Shown here piece after piece: positions 12,199 through 14,277 of a stretch of 14,277 bases of DNA. Positions within the stretch are counted from its first letter, which is position 1. Each line of letters begins with the position of its first letter. The notes below the pieces were generated by a model that saw only the letters and a program-made list of their open reading frames with translations, searched no databases and was not told where the DNA came from. The stretch comes from an uncultured Collinsella sp. (lineage in GTDB: Bacteria; Actinomycetota; Coriobacteriia; Coriobacteriales; Coriobacteriaceae), in NCBI GenBank assembly GCA_900553345.1, contig USDE01000014.1, forward strand, positions 1-14,277, read 5' to 3'. The translations under genes were made by a program, and so were the position numbers.

Positions 12199-12244
12199 CG
12201 CTCAAAATACGTCTCCTGGCATCGAAGGAGAACGTATTTTAGCG
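12199..12244. repeat. Long inverted repeat before the phosphoesterase operon
   Basis: CGCT + AAAATACGTCTCCT pairs with AGGAGAACGTATTTT + AGCG with two single-base bulges, about 18 pairs, loop of 8. It ends 6 bases before the AAGGAG ribosome binding site (12249-12254). It may be a bidirectional terminator (A-tract left, T-tract right), an operator, or a leader hairpin for the operon. Confidence 0.65.
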
Positions 12245-12263
12245 ATAAAAGGAGACAATAAAT

Positions 12264-12902
12264 ATGATCTGGTTCACCAGCGACACCCACTTCGGGCATG
12301 AGAACGTGCTGAAGTTCACCGACCGCCCGTGGGAGACGATTTGGCAGATGAACGACGCCATCGTCGACAACATCAACGGCAAAGTCGCCGTGGACGATGA
12401 GCTCTACATCCTGGGCGACTTTAGTTTCAAGATGACCGCCCAGGACGCCTGCGGGCTGCGTAAGCGGATCGCCTGCAGACGCATCCACCTCGTCCCGGGA
12501 AACCACGACAAGGACTGGACCCAGCCGGCGGTCGCGGGCGCGTTCACCGTGGAGCCGCCGATCTGCGTGCTCAAGATCGACGGGCAGAAGATCGTCCTGA
12601 GCCATTACCCCATGGCCGACTGGCAGGGCATGAGCCATGGGTCGTGGCACCTCCACGGGCACATCCACAGCAGCGGAGGCGCGTACAACGAGTTCAACCG
12701 CAAGCAGGGCCTTCTGCGCTACGACGTCGGTTGTGATGCCAACGGGCACTCCCCGGTGAGTCTCGACGAGCTGAGGGAGTGGTTCGCCGGGGTCGACGAG
12801 CCGTGCGGCCGGGTGAAATGGCCCTGGTGGGTCAACGAGACCGGCGACAGGCAGGTCGAGCGCGAGCTGGCGGCGTACAAGCGGAAAGAGGTGATTCGAT
12901 GA
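12264..12902 (+). CDS. Calcineurin-like metallophosphoesterase, phage-type
   Basis: Cytoplasmic phosphoesterase of 212 residues with a two-metal site: DTHFGH (Asp7, His9), GDF (Asp52), PGNHD (Asn80, His81), SHYP (His114) and HLHGHIHS (His131, 133, 135), all in canonical order. Small enzymes of this type are common in phages and in accessory DNA; the substrate (cyclic nucleotide, nucleic acid end, phosphoprotein) is unknown. Strong AAAAGGAG, 9 bases from the ATG. The stop TGA overlaps the ATG of the next gene (ATGA). The C-terminal 60 residues, Trp- and charge-rich, lie outside the core fold. Confidence 0.87.
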   Translation: MIWFTSDTHFGHENVLKFTDRPWETIWQMNDAIVDNINGKVAVDDELYILGDFSFKMTAQDACGLRKRIACRRIHLVPGNHDKDWTQPAVAGAFTVEPPICVLKIDGQKIVLSHYPMADWQGMSHGSWHLHGHIHSSGGAYNEFNRKQGLLRYDVGCDANGHSPVSLDELREWFAGVDEPCGRVKWPWWVNETGDRQVERELAAYKRKEVIR

Positions 12903-13624
12903 CGGTCTATGTGACAGGCGACATCCACGGTGGGCTTGACATGCAAAAGCTCCGCGACTGGGAGCTTGAGGATAGCCTTACCAGCGATGACTATCTGATC
13001 ATCGCCGGCGACTTTGGCTTTCCGTGGGACTTCTCTGCCGAGGAATGCGCCGATATCGCCTGGCTGGAGTCGCGCCCCTACACGGTGCTGTTCGTCGACG
13101 GCAACCACGAGCGCTTCGACCACTGGGAGGAGCGCCCCATGGAGCCGTGGCACGGCGGGCTGACGCAACGCCTGTCGGATACCTCGTCCATCCGCCGACT
13201 CATGCGCGGGGAGGTCTTCGATCTCGACGGCTCGACGGTATTCACCATGGGCGGTGCCACGAGCGTGGACAGGGAATACCGCGTGCCGTATTCCAGCTGG
13301 TGGCCTCAGGAGCTCCCGGACGAGCGCGATTTCGATACCGCGCGGGCAAGGCTCGACGAGGTCGGCTGGAAGGTCGACTGCGTCATCACCCATACCTGCT
13401 CGACGCGCATGCTCTCGCCGACGCTCTACCCGGACCCAGGCTGGGAGCGCCCGGATGTGGACCGGCTGACCGGATTCCTCGACGAGCTCGAGGACCGCCT
13501 GGACTATAAACGCTGGTATTACGGCCATTTTCACCGAGACGGCAATCCGGACGAACAGCACACGGTGCTGTATGACCGGATCGTGAGACTCGGGGACAAA
13601 CTCCTGCCGTGGGGTGCGTACTGA
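12899..13624 (+). CDS. Calcineurin-like metallophosphoesterase, tandem paralogue 1
   Basis: Phosphoesterase of 241 residues. Metal ligands are all present: GDIH (Asp8, His10), AGDF (Asp38), GNHE (Asn69, His70, Glu71), THT (His165) and GHFH (His210, His212). Start ATG 12899 overlaps the previous stop by 4 bases; a longer frame upstream runs inside the first gene and is not used. It is more similar to the next gene than to the preceding one: both share the exact first 24 coding bases and the motifs LMRGEVFD, VGWKVDCV and a Gly-His-aromatic-His end. Biological role unknown; overlapping starts imply fixed stoichiometry with its neighbours. Confidence 0.88.
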   Translation: MTVYVTGDIHGGLDMQKLRDWELEDSLTSDDYLIIAGDFGFPWDFSAEECADIAWLESRPYTVLFVDGNHERFDHWEERPMEPWHGGLTQRLSDTSSIRRLMRGEVFDLDGSTVFTMGGATSVDREYRVPYSSWWPQELPDERDFDTARARLDEVGWKVDCVITHTCSTRMLSPTLYPDPGWERPDVDRLTGFLDELEDRLDYKRWYYGHFHRDGNPDEQHTVLYDRIVRLGDKLLPWGAY

Positions 13625-14277
13625 TGACGGTCTATGTGACAGGCGACGTGCACGGCAGGGCCGAGTATGGGGCCAGCAGATTCGCCTTCAAATCTTGGCC
13701 GCTGGGGCGCACGCTGACGCGCGATGACGCGGTGATCGTGGCCGGCGACTTCGGCTTTGTCTGGGACGGCTCGAATGCTGAGAGGTATTGGCTCGACTGG
13801 TTCGAGTCGAAGCCCTGGACCACGTGTTTCGTAGACGGCAACCATGAGAACCACCACGCCCTGGCAGAACTGCCGGTGCGGGAGTGGAGCGGCGGTCTCG
13901 TCCATGAGGCGCGACCGCACGTGCTGCACCTGATGCGCGGTGAGGTGTTCGATATCGACGGGCTCACAGTCCTTGCCATGGGCGGTGCCGCGAGCAACGA
14001 CAGGCAGTGTCGCAGGGAGGGGAGGAGCTGGTGGCCCGAGGAGATACCGAGCGAGGAGGAGATGGACCGTTGCCGCGCCTCACTCGACCGCGTGGGCTGG
14101 AAGGTCGACTGCGTTGTGACTCACGAGGCTCCTGCCGCCCTTGCTGAGGGGCTGTGCCGGGAGCGCGGACGCGAGTATCGGGGCGACCGACTTCAGCGAT
14201 TCCTTGCCGAGCTCGACGGGCGACTCGGCTACCGAGCCTGGTTCTTCGGCCACTACCACGATGACAAATGGTGCGAC
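13624..14277 (+). CDS. Calcineurin-like metallophosphoesterase, tandem paralogue 2 (3' end beyond the window)
   Basis: The frame starts at ATG 13624, overlapping the preceding TGA by one base, and stays open for 218 codons to the end of the window. It begins MTVYVTGDVHG (Asp8, His10), then AGDFGF (Asp42), DGNHE (Asn73, His74, Glu75), MGGAASNDR, VGWKVDCVVTHE and the metal-binding GHYHDD just before the edge, so the catalytic domain is complete and only a short C-terminal part is missing. Clear tandem duplicate of the gene before it. Confidence 0.88.
   Translation, partial: MTVYVTGDVHGRAEYGASRFAFKSWPLGRTLTRDDAVIVAGDFGFVWDGSNAERYWLDWFESKPWTTCFVDGNHENHHALAELPVREWSGGLVHEARPHVLHLMRGEVFDIDGLTVLAMGGAASNDRQCRREGRSWWPEEIPSEEEMDRCRASLDRVGWKVDCVVTHEAPAALAEGLCRERGREYRGDRLQRFLAELDGRLGYRAWFFGHYHDDKWCD

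Noticed and set aside
12048..12242. Rightward frame of 64 codons before the phosphoesterases
   Set aside because: Starts inside the terminator hairpin, ends inside the inverted repeat, and shows no ribosome binding site or conserved features.

Overview
The window looks like chromosomal DNA of a high-GC anaerobic actinobacterium of the class Coriobacteriia, most likely Collinsella or a close relative. The basis is a hydrogenase maturation gene beside a mannose-family PTS operon with DUF956, high-GC codon use, and an LAxTG-type wall-anchored protein. The genus is an inference from gene content and style; no marker gene settles it.

Region 1 (1-4339) reads as ordinary chromosome. It holds hypA (nickel delivery to [NiFe] hydrogenase), a 400-base intergenic region, and a four-gene cluster: PTS EIIAB, EIIC, EIID and, past an intrinsic terminator, a DUF956/ManO-like gene. 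A tRNA-Arg(CCU) with encoded CCA follows. Two copies of a 69-bp palindromic element sit just after the stop codons of hypA and of the DUF956 gene.

Region 2 (4340 to at least 11683, probably further) looks like an accessory element next to the tRNA. In order: the tRNA terminator, five CCATTTTG repeats in rough two-turn helical phase, a leftward XRE-type regulator with a large inverted repeat over its promoter, a 1118-residue coiled-coil surface protein with a central SEC10/PgrA (CAP-like) domain and a C-terminal LAQTG sorting signal, a small lipoprotein, about 450 bases packed with hairpins, and a MobC-relaxase pair. No integrase, coupling protein or type IV secretion gene is visible, so what is seen fits a mobilizable element whose remaining parts lie outside the window or are absent.

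Region 3 (11684-14277) holds a 41-residue membrane peptide whose Shine-Dalgarno is folded into a hairpin directly before its start codon (type I toxin style), a strong inverted repeat, and a tightly overlapping run of three metallophosphoesterase genes. The second and third are tandem paralogues and the third runs off the window. Whether region 3 belongs to the element is not decidable here.

Most worth a second look: the hairpin array before mobC, whose first two members share a 16-nt loop on unrelated but complementary stems (possible oriT or structured RNA); the phased CCATTTTG repeats; the putative toxin leader; and the surface-exclusion-like protein carried next to a mobilization module.
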